From: Erinaceus europaeus
Taxonomy: Eukaryota; Chordata; Mammalia; Eulipotyphla; Erinaceidae
Direction of reading: 5' to 3'
Assembly: GCF_950295315.1 (NCBI RefSeq)
Contig: NC_080168.1
Span: forward strand, 1,745,573-1,809,572
Length of the DNA stretch: 64,000 bases
The position numbers were made by a program, and so were the translations under genes. Under the pieces are notes generated by a model. The model searched no databases and was not told the DNA's origin. It was given only the letters and a program-made list of their open reading frames with translations. Below are positions 32,901-43,859 of the stretch, in pieces. Position 1 is the stretch's first letter, and every line of letters starts with the position of its first letter.

Positions 32901-35900
32901 GCAGAACGTGGACTGGGTTTGGTGTATTGCACCAGAGGAAAGGACTGGTGCGGGGGGGGGGGGGCTTTCAGATCCTGGTGCTGATGGTGGAGGAGGACCT
33001 AGACTGGGGGGGAGAGGAGGTGTTTTGTAGGAAACTTGAGAAATTTTACACATGTGCCAACAACTGTATTTACACTAAACCATTAATCCCCCCAATAAAA
33101 AAATCACTTCTGTACTTTACATCCTGATAGTAAAAATAAGAACTTTGCACATGGGAAATCTTCACGGGAATCTCTTGGAATTCTTTTCAAGAGGATGCCA
33201 TGACTGGACCCTTCAAGGAAGAGACTGAGAGTTCTGGGGCTTTTCTCGGACCCTGGCCAGTCTCCCTCACAACATTCCTGTCTCTGCCTCCTTCCTGAGA
33301 CCTCCCCTCCATCCTGAGTGCCCTAGCTTATCGGAGTGGATTTGCTGAGGGGCAGCTGATTTCTGTGAGGGAAACCCATCCCAGGCAGGCCCCTGAGTGG
33401 AGGCTGAGAGCACTTGGGGTGTGTGGACAGAGGGATGAGCCCAGGGAGGTGTCAGCCTCGTCCCTGCCCCACAGGAATGTCTACCTTCCCCGGCCTTGCC
33501 TGACTGCATGCAGGTGTCCACTAGACACATGGGGGTGAGGACAGCAGAGTCGTCCTCCCCAATGGCTCTGACCAAGGGCCCCCACAGAGGACAGAATGTG
33601 GGGAGTAGGGGATGGGGTGCTTCTGAGAGACAACAGCACCTGTCTGTCTGCCCCCACATCCTGAGAGCAGTCTGTCCATCCGTCTCTGCCCTGAGAGCAG
33701 TGTCGGTCTGTCTGTCTGTCTGTCCCCTCACACAGACAACAGCATTTGTCTGTCCACCTCCACATCCTGAGAGCAGTCTGTCCATCTGTCTCTACCCTGA
33801 GAGCAGTGTCTGTCTGTCTGTCTGTCCCCTCACACAGACAACAGCATTTGTCTGTCCACCTTCACATCCTGAGAGCAGTCTGTCCATCTGTCTCTGCCAT
33901 GAGAGCAGTGTCTGTCTGTCTGTCTGTCTGTCCCCTCACACAGACAACAGCATTTGTCTGTCTACCTCCACATCCTGAGAGCAGTCTGTCTATCTGTCTC
34001 TACCCTGAGAGCAGCGTCTGTCTGTCTGTCCCCTCACACAGACAACAGCATTTGTCTGTCCACCCTCACATCCTGAGAGCACTCTGTCCATCCGTCTCTA
34101 CCCTGAGAGCAGCGTCTGTCTGACTGTCTGTCCCCTCACACAGACAACAGCATTTGTCTGTCTACCCCCACATCCTGAGAGCAGTCTGTCCATCCGTCTC
34201 TACCCTGAGAGCAGTGTCTGTCTGTCTGTCTGTCTGTCCCATCACACAGACAACAGCATTTGTCTGTCCGCCTCCACATCCTGAGAGCAGTCTGTCCATC
34301 TGTCTCTACCCTGAGAGCAGCATCTGTCTGTCTGTCCCCTCACACAGACAACAGCATTTGTCTGTCTACCCCCACATCCTGAGAGTAGTCTGTCCATCTG
34401 TCTCTACCCTGAGAGCAGTGTCTGTCTGTCTGTCCCCTCACACAGACAACAGCATTTGTCTGTCCGCCTCCACATCCTGAGAGCAGTCTGTCCATCCATG
34501 TCTACCCTGAGAGCAGTGTCTGTATGTCTGTCTGTCCCCTCACACAGACAACAGCATTTGTCTGTCCACCTTCACATCCTGAGAGCAGTCTGTCCATCTG
34601 TCTCTGCCATGAGAGCAGCGTCTGTCTGTCTGTCCCCTCACACAGACAACAGCATTTGTCTGTCCACCTCCACATCCTGAGAGCAGTCTGTCCATCCATC
34701 TCTACCCCGAGAGCAGTGTCTGTCTGTCTGTCCCCTCACACAGACAACAGCATTTGTCCACCTTCACATCCTGAGAGCAGTCTGTCCATCCGTCTCTACC
34801 CTGAGAGCAGCGTCTGTCTGTCTGTCCCCTCACACAGACAACAGCATTTGTCTGTCTACCCCCACATCCTGAGAGCAGTCTGTCCATCCGTCTCTACCCT
34901 GAGAGCAGTGTCTGTCTGTCTGTCTGTCTGTCCCATCACACAGACAACAGCATTTGTCTGTCCACCTCCACATCCTGAGAGCAGTCTGTCCATCTGTCTC
35001 TGCCATGAGAGCAGCATCTGTCTGTCTGTCCCCTCACACAGACAACAGCATTTGTCTGTCTACCCCCACATCCTGAGAGTAGTCTGTCCATCCGTCTCTA
35101 CCCTGAGAGCAGCGTCTGTCTGTCTGTCCCCTCACACAGACAACAGCATTTGTCTGTCCACCTCCACATCCTGAGAGCAGTCTGTCCATCCATGTCTACC
35201 CTGAGAGCTGTGTCTGTCTGTCTGTCTGTCTGTCCCCTCACACAGACAACAGCATTTGTCTGTCCACCTCCACATCCTGAGAGCACTCTGTCCATCCATG
35301 TCTACCCTGAGAGCAGTGTCTGTCTGTCTGTCTGTCTGTCCCCTCACACAGACAACAGCATTTGTCTGTCCACCTCCACATCCTGAGAGCAGTCTGTCCA
35401 TCCATCTCTACCCTGAGAGCAGCGTCTGTCTGTCTGTCCCCTCACACAGACAACAGCATTTGTCTGTCCACCTCCACATCCTGAGAGCACTCTGTCCATC
35501 CGTCTCTACCCTGAGAGCAGCGTCTGTCTGACTGTCTGTCCCCTCACACAGACAACAGCATTTGTCTGTCTACCCCCACATCCTGAGAGCAGTCTGTCCA
35601 TCCGTCTCTACCCTGAGAGCAGTGTCTGTCTGTCTGTCTGTCTGTCCCATCACACAGACAACAGCATTTGTCTGTCCGCCTCCACATCCTGAGAGCAGTC
35701 TGTCCATCTGTCTCTACCCTGAGAGCAGCATCTGTCTGTCTGTCCCCTCACACAGACAACAGCATTTGTCTGTCTACCCCCACATCCTGAGAGTAGTCTG
35801 TCCATCTGTCTCTACCCTGAGAGCAGTGTCTGTCTGTCTGTCCCCTCACACAGACAACAGCATTTGTCTGTCCGCCTCCACATCCTGAGAGCAGTCTGTC

Positions 35901-38301
35901 CATCCATGTCTACCCTGAGAGCAGTGTCTGTATGTCTGTCTGTCCCCTCACACAGACAACAGCATTTGTCTGTCCACCTTCACATCCTGAGAGCAGTCTG
36001 TCCATCTGTCTCTGCCATGAGAGCAGCGTCTGTCTGTCTGTCCCCTCACACAGACAACAGCATTTGTCTGTCCACCTCCACATCCTGAGAGCAGTCTGTC
36101 CATCCATCTCTACCCCGAGAGCAGTGTCTGTCTGTCTGTCCCCTCACACAGACAACAGCATTTGTCCACCTTCACATCCTGAGAGCAGTCTGTCCATCTG
36201 TCTCTACCCTGAGAGCAGCGTCTGTCTGTCTGTCCCCTCACACAGACAACAGCATTTGTCTGTCTACCCCCACATCCTGAGAGCAGTCTGTCCATCCGTC
36301 TCTACCCTGAGAGCAGTGTCTGTCTGTCTGTCTGTCTGTCCCATCACACAGACAACAGCATTTGTCTGTCCACCTCCACATCCTGAGAGCAGTCTGTCCA
36401 TCTGTCTCTGCCATGAGAGCAGCATCTGTCTGTCTGTCCCCTCACACAGACAACAGCATTTGTCTGTCTACCCCCACATCCTGAGAGTAGTCTGTCCATC
36501 CGTCTCTACCCTGAGAGCAGCGTCTGTCTGTCTGTCCCCTCACACAGACAACAGCATTTGTCTGTCCACCTCCACATCCTGAGAGCAGTCTGTCCATCCA
36601 TGTCTACCCTGAGAGCAGTGTCTGTCTGTCTGTCTGTCTGTCCCCTCACACAGACAACAGCATTTGTCTGTCCACCTCCACATCCTGAGAGCACTCTGTC
36701 CATCCATGTCTACCCTGAGAGCAGTGTCTGTCTGTCTGTCTGTCTGTCCCCTCACACAGACAACAGCATTTGTCTGTCCACCTCCACATCCTGAGAGCAG
36801 TCTGTCCATCCATCTCTACCCTGAGAGCAGCGTCTGTCTGTCTGTCCCCTCACACAGACAACAGCATTTGTCTGTCCACCTTCACATCCTGAGAGCAGTC
36901 TGTCCATCTGTCTCTGCCATGAGAGCAGCGTCTGTCTGTCTGTCCCCTCACACAGACAACAGCATTTGTCTGTCCACCTCCACATCCTGAGAGCACTCTG
37001 TCCATCCGTCTCTACCCTGAGAGCAGCGTCTGTCTGTCTGTCCCCTCACACAGACAACAGCATTTGTCTGTCTACCCCCACATCCTGAGAGTAGTCTGTC
37101 CATCCGTCTCTACCCTGAGAGCAGTGTCTGTCTGTCTGTCTGTCTGCCCCCTCACACGGACAACAGCATTTGTCTGTCCACCTCCACATCCTGAGAGCAG
37201 TCTGTCTATCTGTCTCTACCCTGAGAGCAGCGTCTGTCTGTCTGTCCCCTCACACAGACAACAGCATTTGTCTGTCCACCTCCACATCCTGAGAGCAGTC
37301 TGTCCATCCATCTCTACCCCGAGAGCAGTGTCTGTCTGTCTGTCTGTCTGTCGCCTCACAAAGACAACAGCACCTGTCTGTCCATCCCCACATCCTGAGA
37401 GCAGTCTGTCCATCCATGTCTACCCTGAGAGCAGTGTCTGTCTGTCTGTCTGTCCCATCACACAGACAACAGCATTTGTCTGTCCACCTTCACATCCTGA
37501 GAGCAGTCTGTCCATCTGTCTCTGCCATGAGAGCAGCGTCTGTCTGTCTGTCCCCTCACACAGACAACAGCATTTGTCTGTCCACCTCCACATCCTGAGA
37601 GCAGTCTGTCCATCCATCTCTACCCCGAGAGCAGCGTCTGTCTGTCTGTCTGTCCCCTCACAAAGACAACAGCACCTGTCTGTCCATCCCCACATCCTGA
37701 GAGCAGTCTGTCCATCCATGTCTACCCTGAGAGCAGCGTCTGTCTGTCTGTCTGTCCCCTCACACAGACAACAGCACCTGTCTGTCCATCCCCACATCCT
37801 GAGAGCGGCCTGTCCATCCATGTCTACCCAGAGAGAAAGGACTGTCCCCTCACACGAAGAGTGGCATCTGCCTGTCTATCTGTCTCTTCACACCTGAGCT
37901 TCTGTCTCCCTCCCTGCAGTGGCAGACTCTGGGGCTCTGGCCATCTGGTCCCCCTAGGCCCCTCTTCCCAGAGGCCCAAGAAGAGTGGTCACAGAGTGCA
38001 GTGGAGAGACACGTCTGTCGGGGGTGTCAGCCGCTGAGCAATGAAGCACCCTACCTGACCTCACTGTGGGTCCCCTCCCTACTCAAGGCCTGTCCCGACC
38101 ACATGTCCACCCCGACCCCACATCATCCACCCCCGACCCCCATGTCCACCTCCACTCCACGCCACCCACCCTGACCCCACCTGTTCATCCCTCTCCCACA
38201 TCATCCGTCCACCCACCCCACGTACCTAGGAGCCCTTCTGGCCACCAGCCCAGCAGCAGCACGGCCCAGAGCAGTGGCCGGGGTGCCCATGGGGCCCCCA
38301 T
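29697..38301 (-). CDS. PDCD1: programmed cell death protein 1, PD-1 (5 coding exons)
   Basis: Inhibitory receptor of activated T and B cells that binds PD-L1/PD-L2 and recruits SHP-2. Coding exons in transcript order: 38301-38226, 31860-31507, 31411-31247, 30138-30104, 29930-29697. They join to 864 nt, 287 residues (human 288), and exon 4 is 35 nt as in human. Residues 1-25 are a signal peptide (MGAPWAPRPLLWAVLLLGWW). The IgV domain has the Cys54-Cys120 pair with NWYR and RRNHSGVYLCG. Then follow a Pro/Ser stalk, a membrane helix (LVLVLAWVLVAVL) and a tail with ITIM TVDYGQL (Tyr224) and ITSM TEYATIVF (Tyr249). Differences from human: cysteines at 32 and 58, and no equivalent of human Cys93. 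The human N49 and N58 sequons are lost, and an NIS sequon appears at 93. Intron 1 (6.4 kb) holds a very large tandem array. Confidence 0.96.
30104..30138 (-). CDS. PDCD1: PDCD1 coding exon 4 (35-nt microexon)
   Basis: Encodes ICVTRRQDSAQ after a split Gly. Acceptor TTCTCCATAG, donor GTGAGT at 30103. The length equals the human exon. Confidence 0.9.
30445..30700 (+). mobile_element. long-form older SINE in PDCD1 intron 3
   Basis: GCATCAGTGGTACACCTGG head, TTTGAGCCCCCAACCCCC, CT body, A run, then the 3' module (GATTTGTAGTGTCAGCACTG, GATAACCCTAGTGAC). Confidence 0.75.
30716..31072 (+). mobile_element. L1 3'-end fragment in PDCD1 intron 3
   Basis: Contains AAGAGAAGGATGAAGATGAG, the CACTCATGGACTGAAGTTG segment and CCAACAACTGTATTTACTG, ending in AATAAATAAAGAAAAG. 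It parallels the larger copy at 32531. Confidence 0.75.
31247..31411 (-). CDS. PDCD1: PDCD1 coding exon 3 (stalk and membrane helix)
   Basis: 165 nt: ERVEATPAEHPSPSPTPRPAG stalk then a ~24-residue hydrophobic helix. Acceptor GTCTTCCAG, donor GTAAGG at 31246. Confidence 0.94.
31507..31860 (-). CDS. PDCD1: PDCD1 coding exon 2 (IgV domain)
   Basis: 354 nt encoding SPHRPCGTPNISQSRL to PRIELTVT. The acceptor is a tandem CAGCAG; using the downstream AG matches the human length, the upstream AG would add one Ala codon. Donor GTGCGG at 31506. Confidence 0.95.
31862..32521. other. PDCD1 intron 1, 3' part
   Basis: Non-repetitive, GC-rich, no coding signal. It leads into the exon 2 acceptor. Confidence 0.5.
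32531..33102 (+). mobile_element. 5'-truncated L1 with target-site duplication
   Basis: Reads CAGCAGCACAATTTGTAATAG, then CAATGGAATACTACTCAGC and the CACTCATGGACAGAAGGAG end. Flanked by ATCACTTCT at 32522-32530 and 33103-33111. It lies antisense to PDCD1 in intron 1. Confidence 0.88.
33112..33635. other. PDCD1 intron 1, between L1 and satellite array
   Basis: Unique sequence with no gene signal. CACAGGAATGTCTACCTTCC and neighbouring phrases are not repeated elsewhere in the window. Confidence 0.45.
33636..37835 (+). repeat. large ~100-bp tandem array in PDCD1 intron 1
   Basis: About 40 copies of a unit of roughly 98-106 bases. Each has ACAACAGCATTTGTCTGTC, CACATCCTGAGAGCAGTCTG, CCATCCGTCTCTACCCTGAG and a (CTGT)n run of variable length that changes the period. 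Bases 34067-35474 recur as 35475-36882 (offset 1,408) with only a few substitutions seen, e.g. 34790 versus 36198. Stop-free frames on both strands are a repeat artefact. Confidence 0.96.
37836..38219. other. PDCD1 intron 1, 5' part
   Basis: Unique sequence plus a C-rich CCACCCCGACCCCACATCATCC-like stretch at 38110-38220, adjacent to the exon 1 donor. Confidence 0.5.
38226..38301 (-). CDS. PDCD1: PDCD1 coding exon 1 (signal peptide)
   Basis: 76 nt, the same coding length as human: 25 codons of signal peptide plus one base. Donor GTACGT occupies 38225-38220 on the minus strand. Confidence 0.92.
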
Positions 38302-38440
38302 TCCCCGAGGCCCACGCCTGCCTGGCAGCCTCCCCAGGCAGAAGCAAGAGAAGTGAGAAGAGGAAAGGAAACTGACAGGGTCAGGTGGGGGCCCGCCCCG
38401 CCCCGCCTTCTCTTCCTCCTCCTGGAGAGGAGGGGTGGAA
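38302..38440 (-). promoter_or_regulatory. PDCD1: PDCD1 5' UTR and core promoter region (inferred)
   Basis: Immediately upstream of the start codon. Has a double GC box (GCCCCGCCCCGCC near 38395-38407) and a GGAAAGGAAAC stretch that could bind NFAT/ETS-type factors. No TATA box seen. Placement is by position, not by a mapped start site. Confidence 0.45.
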
Positions 38441-38644
38441 AGCCAGGAGAGGGTGCCTGACAGCTAGAGACAGCCGGGTAGCTAGACGTGGGGAGACAGA
38501 GCTGGGGAGAGAAGGGGTGGGGAGAGAGACTTGGAGTGATGGATGGAGAGAGGGGAGAGAAAAGATGGCAGGGAGAGGGCAGAGGTGGAAACAGAGACAA
38601 AAACAGAGAGAGACAGAGAGAAGACAGAAAAAGAGACAGAGAGT

Positions 38645-38937
38645 GGCCAGGTGGCAGCTCACTGGCTTAAATGCAAATAGTACAAAGTGCAAGGACCTAA
38701 GCAAGGATCCCGGTTCGAGCCCCCAGCTTCCCACCTGCAGGGGGTTGCTTCGCAAGTGGTGAAGCAGGTCTGCAGGTGTCTGTCTTTCCTCCTCTCTCTC
38801 CCCCCTCCTCTCTCTGTCCTATCCAACAACAGCAACAACAGCAGCATGGAAAAAAACTGGCCTCGAGGAGCAGTGGATTTGTAGTGAAGGCACCAAGCTC
38901 CATCGATAATCCTGGAGGCAAAAAAAAAAAAAAAAAA
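38645..38937 (+). mobile_element. long-form tRNA-derived SINE
   Basis: GTGGCCAGGTGGCAGCTCAC head, CCGGTTCGAGCCCCCAGC, shortened CT body, the 3' module (GGAGCAGTGGATTTGTAG, AATCCTGGAGGC) and an A run. About 340 bases upstream of the PDCD1 start codon. Confidence 0.9.
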
Positions 38938-39200
38938 AAAGAGAGAGAGAGAGAAAGAGAGAAGAAAATAGAGACAGAGATGGAGAGAGACAAAGGCAGA
39001 GGGACTAGGAGAGAGATGGGGAGAAAGACAGAGTGATGGAGATGGGGAGAAGGGAGAGATGGACATGGACAAGGACAGACAGACACAGAAGGAGAAGAGA
39101 GATATAGACAGAAGAGGGGGATAGGGAGGGAGAGAGAAATATACAGAGAGACACAGAGATAGACACAGCTGGAGAAGGGAAAGTGGGAGAGATAGGAACA
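38938..39200 (+). repeat. GA-rich low-complexity tract
   Basis: GAGAGAGA/GACAGAGATGG purine-rich stretch following the SINE tail. Confidence 0.85.
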
Positions 39201-39474
39201 GACCAGCAAATAGAGGGGATGGGCTGCTGCCTCTCCTGACAGGGTGGGGTACAGGGTCTGCTCCCTTACCCTCTCCCAGCCACCCCGTCAGTGGGGACTC
39301 ATCCTCTGGGGGCTCAGTCCCTGACCACCTTGCCTACCCCAGCTCCCATGGGCATAGCCTCTGAGCCCTTCCACCTTCACTGCAGCAGGCAGAGTCTCTG
39401 GTCACCCTGTGAACAGCGGGCAGTGGACACTGGGCATCAGGGGCCAGTCAGTGGGCATTAGGTAGATGGCAGGC

Positions 39475-40197
39475 ATGGTCTGAGGGCTATGGGCATCAGG
39501 TGTGGGCAGTGGGCACAGGACACACAGACATGGACAGCAGGCATGGGCTGAGGGCTATGGGCATCAGGTGTGGGCAGTGGGCACAGGACACACAGACATG
39601 GACAGCAGGCATGGGCTGAGGGCTATGGGCATCAGGTGTGGGCAGTGGGCACAGGACACACAGACATGGACAGCAGGCACGGGCTGATGGCTATGGGCAT
39701 CAGGTGTGGGCAGTGGGCACAGGACACACAGACATGGACAGCAGGCATGGGCTGAGGGCTATGGGCATCAGGTGTGGGCAGTGGGCACAGGACACACAGA
39801 CATGGACAGCAGGCACGGGCTGAGGGCTATGGGCATCAGGTGTGGGCAGTGGGCACAGGACACACAGACATGGACAGCAGGCACGGGCTGAGGGCTATGG
39901 GCATCAGGTGTGGGCAGTGGGCACAGGATACACAGACATGGAAAGCAGGCATGGGCTGAGGGCTATGGGCATCAGGTGTGGGCAGTGGGCACAGGACACA
40001 CAGACATGGACAGCAGGCACGGGCTGAGGGCTATGGGCATCAGGTGTGGGCAGTGGGCACAGGATACACAGACATGGACAGCAAGCATGGGCTGAGGGCT
40101 ATGGGCATCAGGTGTGGGCAGTGGGCACAGGACACACAGACATGGACAGCAGGCACGGGCTGAGGGCTATGGGCATCAGGTGTGGGCAGTGGACACT
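39475..40197 (+). repeat. 68-bp minisatellite upstream of PDCD1
   Basis: About 10.6 copies of a 68-base unit containing GGGCTATGGGCATCAGGTGT, GGGCAGTGGGCACAGGACAC and ACAGACATGGACAGCAGGC. Very homogeneous; the main variant is CAT/CAC before GGGCTGA. Confidence 0.97.
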
Positions 40198-41402
40198 AGG
40201 CATCAGGAATCACTCAACAGCACTGGGCAGAGGAGGTGGGCAGCAGGGGTCAGGTGCCAGCTGGACTTGGGGCTCACCCCTGGACCTGGAGCCTGGCCTT
40301 CCCTGGGCTTGGCAGACCAGGTGTTGAGAGGTCCAGCCAGCTGGGGCGGGGGCACGGGGGTTCCAATTCCACCACAGCCTCCTGATTCTGGGGGCTTCCC
40401 CTTCGTGCTGGCCCCGGGCTCAGCCCTGACTGGAGAATGAGGCGGTTTTGGCATTTTGCTGAAAACTGCAAACAGGAAAGATGAGGTTACTGATATATTA
40501 GCGCTGGGCGTGTGGGGCCTCGGGGAGCCGAGACAGGAGACAGAAACTGTCACAGCTGCGCGCTGGAGGCACATAGAAGCCACGGTGGAAAAAGCAGAGC
40601 ATCAAACGCTCTGGTGCGCGGGGGAGGCTGGCTCAGAACAAAGGCGGCAGGCAGAGGTGGGGGGTGGCGGGGGGCGGGCAGCGGGCCAGGAGCTGGGGAT
40701 GGGGTGCCCCGGGGACCTGGGGGTCAGGGAGGCTTGGAGGTCTTGGGTGGACAGGGGGCTATAGGGGGTCAGGGGGACATAGGGGAACACAGAGTGTCAG
40801 GGAGTCAGGGGTCAGGGAGGTCAGGGGAACTGGGGAACATGGGGGGTCAGGAGGGCTGGGGGGGCATGGGGGCCTGGGGAGCCTGGGTGGCCTGTGGGGC
40901 GTTGGGGGTGGAAGGCCCAAGGGACTGGGGGTCAGGAAGGGATTCTCCTGCCCAGGGGCTAAGGCCAAGGTCACCTGCATCCCATCCCTGCATGTGTCCC
41001 CAAGGGCTGTGGGGGATGCTCCCAGGGTGTCCTTCTACCACCAACAGGCCCCCTGACAGCCCTCCCTCCCCTTGTGGCCCCCATGATGGGTCTCAGATGT
41101 TGGCAGATGGGGCTGCAGAGAGTGGAGGGTGGGGAAGCACAGTGGAGCCCACTACCCTGGGGATAGGGGAGAGGGCCTTGGGGACTGCACAGCACAGCGA
41201 ACCTCACAGCATTGGGCTGGGAGCTCACCTGGGTAGTGTGCTGTGTGCCCTGTGACACTCAAGTTCCAGCACAGACCCACTACATTGAGGGAGGCTTCAG
41301 AGCCCCCCTTCTTTCTCGCTGTATCCCTATTAAAAATAAAATAACACAAAGAAAAACTGCCAAACACTGTCATATCAGATGCCATTGCCTCATTGACTAT
41401 CC
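40198..41402. other. unique and degenerate-repeat DNA upstream of PDCD1
   Basis: Includes an island at 40430-40660 of non-repetitive, mixed-composition sequence and a GGGGTCAGGGAGGC-type degenerate repeat at 40690-40900. No coding gene supported. Confidence 0.45.
40690..40900 (+). repeat. degenerate GGGGTCAGGG repeat
   Basis: Irregular repetition of GGGGGTCAGGGAGG and GGGAACATGGGG phrases. Confidence 0.7.
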
Positions 41403-42832
41403 CCTGACACATTATCCCCTCACACAGGTCTCCTCACACACTGTCCCCTCACCCACTGTCCCCTCACACAGGTCCCCACACACAGATCTCCTCACACAGA
41501 TCTCCTCACACACTGTCCCCTCACACAGGTCCCCTCACACACAGTCCCCTCACACACTGTCCTCTCACACAGATCTTCTCACACGGGTCCCCTCACACAC
41601 TGTCCCCTCACACAGGTCCCCTCACACAGATCTCACACGGGTCCCCTCACACACTGTCCCCTCACACAGGTCCCCTCACACAGATCTCCTCACACGGGTC
41701 CCCTCACACACTGTCCACTCATACACGGTCCCCTCACACAGGTCTCCTCACACACTGTCCCCTCATACAGATCTCCTCACATGGGTCCCCTCACACACTG
41801 TCCCTTCACACAGATCTCCTTAAAAGGGTCACCTCACACACTGTCCCCTCACACAGGTCCCCTCACACACGGTCCCTTCATACAGGTCCCCTCACACACT
41901 GTCCTCTCACACAGGTCCCCTCACACAGGTCCTTTCACACACTGTCCTCTCACACAGGTCCCCTCACACAGGTCCCTTCACACACTGTCCCCTCACACAC
42001 TGTCCCCTCACACAGGTCCCCTCACACAGATCTCCTCACACGGGTCCCCTCACACACTGTCCACTCATACACGGTCCCCTCACACAGGTCTCCTCACACA
42101 CTGTCCCCTCATACAGATCTCCTCACATGGGTCCCCTCACACACTGTCCCTTCACACAGATCTCCTTAAAAGGGTCACCTCACACACTGTCCCCTCACAC
42201 AGGTCCCCTCACACACGGTCCCTTCATACAGGTCCCCTCACACACTGTCCTCTCACACAGGTCCCCTCACACAGGTCCTTTCACACACTGTCCTCTCACA
42301 CAGGTCCCCTCACACAGGTCCCTTCACACACTGTCCCCTCACACACTGTCCCCTCACACAGGTCTCCTCACACACGGTCCCCTCACACGGGTCCCCTCAC
42401 ACACTGTCCCCTCACACACGGTCCCCTCACAGAGATCTCCTCACAAGGGTCCCCTCACACACTGTCCCCTCACACAGGTCCCCTCACACACTGTCCCCTT
42501 ACACACTGTCCCCTCACACACAGTCTCCTCACACACAGTCTCCTCACACAGGTCCCCTCACACACAGTCCCCTCACACAGGTCCCCTCACACAGGTCCCC
42601 TCACACACTATCCCCTCACACAGGTCCCCTCACACAGGTCTCCTCACACAGATCTCCTCACACAGATCTCCTCACACAGGTCTCCTCACACAGATCTCCT
42701 CACACAGGTCTCCTCACACAGATCTCCTCACACAGTTCTCCTCACACAGATCTCCTCACACAGGTCTCCTCACACAGGTCCCCTCACACAGATCTCCTCA
42801 CATCGGTCCCCTCACACACTGTCCCTCTCCCT
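41403..42832 (+). repeat. CTCACACAGGTCCC short-unit array
   Basis: Hundreds of bases of a ~15-18-base unit (CCCCTCACACAGGT, CTCCTCACACAGAT, CCCCTCACACACTGT). Bases 41684-42029 recur at 42030-42375 (offset 346), including the rare ATCTCCTTAAAAGGGTCACC variant. Confidence 0.96.
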
Positions 42833-43785
42833 CACACCATTCATTTGTGGGTGAGAACCCCACTCTCTCTGGTTGGAGGGAAGAGTGGGATTGTCTTCCT
42901 CCTGACTCTGCCTCTGTCACTTGCAGGGAGCCATCTTGTCCCTGCCCTTCCATTCTGCTGTCACTGTCTTGGGCTTGGTGGGGCCCCACTGGAGTAACAG
43001 TTTGCATCACCCGTCCATGCCCACTTTCTGTTTTGCCCACACAGCACAGTTCCAGTCTGGTTGTTGGGGACAGGCCAGGACACTCAGTGCAAAGACTGTC
43101 CATTAGAGGAGTGCCATGGTGGTCGGGGGGTGGGTCACTGCGGTTGTGCAGTCACCAGGTCCTTATTCCTCTTTCGAGGACACCTGCACACTCCTGTGTC
43201 AGCACTCAGGGCTGTGCCATCTTAGTCGCTTGATGGCCTCTGTGTCCTGCTCCAGCTGACCAGCTGGCTGCCTGAGTGGTCCCCTGTCCCGGGTCCTCAC
43301 TGCCACTTCAGGGCAGGGTCACGCCGGCCCCTCAGAGTGGTCCCCATCTGACTCTGACTCCTGCCTGCACGGCCACTCCCATGTGACACGAGTGGGCTGG
43401 CCTGGTGAGGACATCTCGGGGGCAGATTTCCCAGGGCTCCTGTGTTCAAGAGAGATAGAGAGAGACAGACAGAGAGAGAGATGACATATAGTTAGAGCTG
43501 TCTGGCCACCTGGTGAGGTCTGCCTGGATGCCTCTGTTTTTTGGTGACTGTGGACAAACCTTGAAGGACATGTGCATGTGGAGTGGACATCAGCTTTCAC
43601 CCTGAGAATGGGGCCCCGTGACCCTAATATTACCACAGAGACCCCACCCTCTTGGGGTGCCAGGGGGGCTGTGTCTGCTCCCTGCGGCAGGCTGCTCCGT
43701 CCACCTGTGGACCCCAGGCCATCCTACAGGCCCTGCGTGTCCCAGCCTTCCTAGGGCCGCTGCCACCCCCACTTGAGAAGGTTCT
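42833..43785. other. unique DNA without recognised gene
   Basis: About 950 bases of mixed composition with a short GAGAGA tract near 43450. No exon with both splice signals and conserved coding could be supported. Confidence 0.4.
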
Positions 43786-43853
43786 CAAAACAACAAGGGC
43801 AACAAAAGGGAGAATAAATAAATAAATAAATATTAAAAAAAATTTAAAAAGAA
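43786..43853 (+). mobile_element. SINE tail fragment
   Basis: Only the 3' end AACAACAAGGGCAACAAAAG and (AATA)n remain. Confidence 0.8.
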
Positions 43854-43859
43854 GGTTCT

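Noticed and set aside
33636..37835. Repeat-spacer look of the arrays as CRISPR
   Set aside because: Vertebrate DNA; the units are contiguous tandem repeats without unique spacers or cas genes.
33636..37897. Many 60-277-codon open frames in the PDCD1 intron array
   Set aside because: Repeat artefact; peptides are Cys/Ser/Val/Leu repeats with no domain or splice context.
41212..43233. Frames of 203-368 codons in the CTCACACAGG array
   Set aside because: Low-complexity His/Ser/Pro/Thr repeat from the array unit.
43440..43480. Exon-like sequence around a GAGAGA tract
   Set aside because: No splice pair with conserved coding around it.
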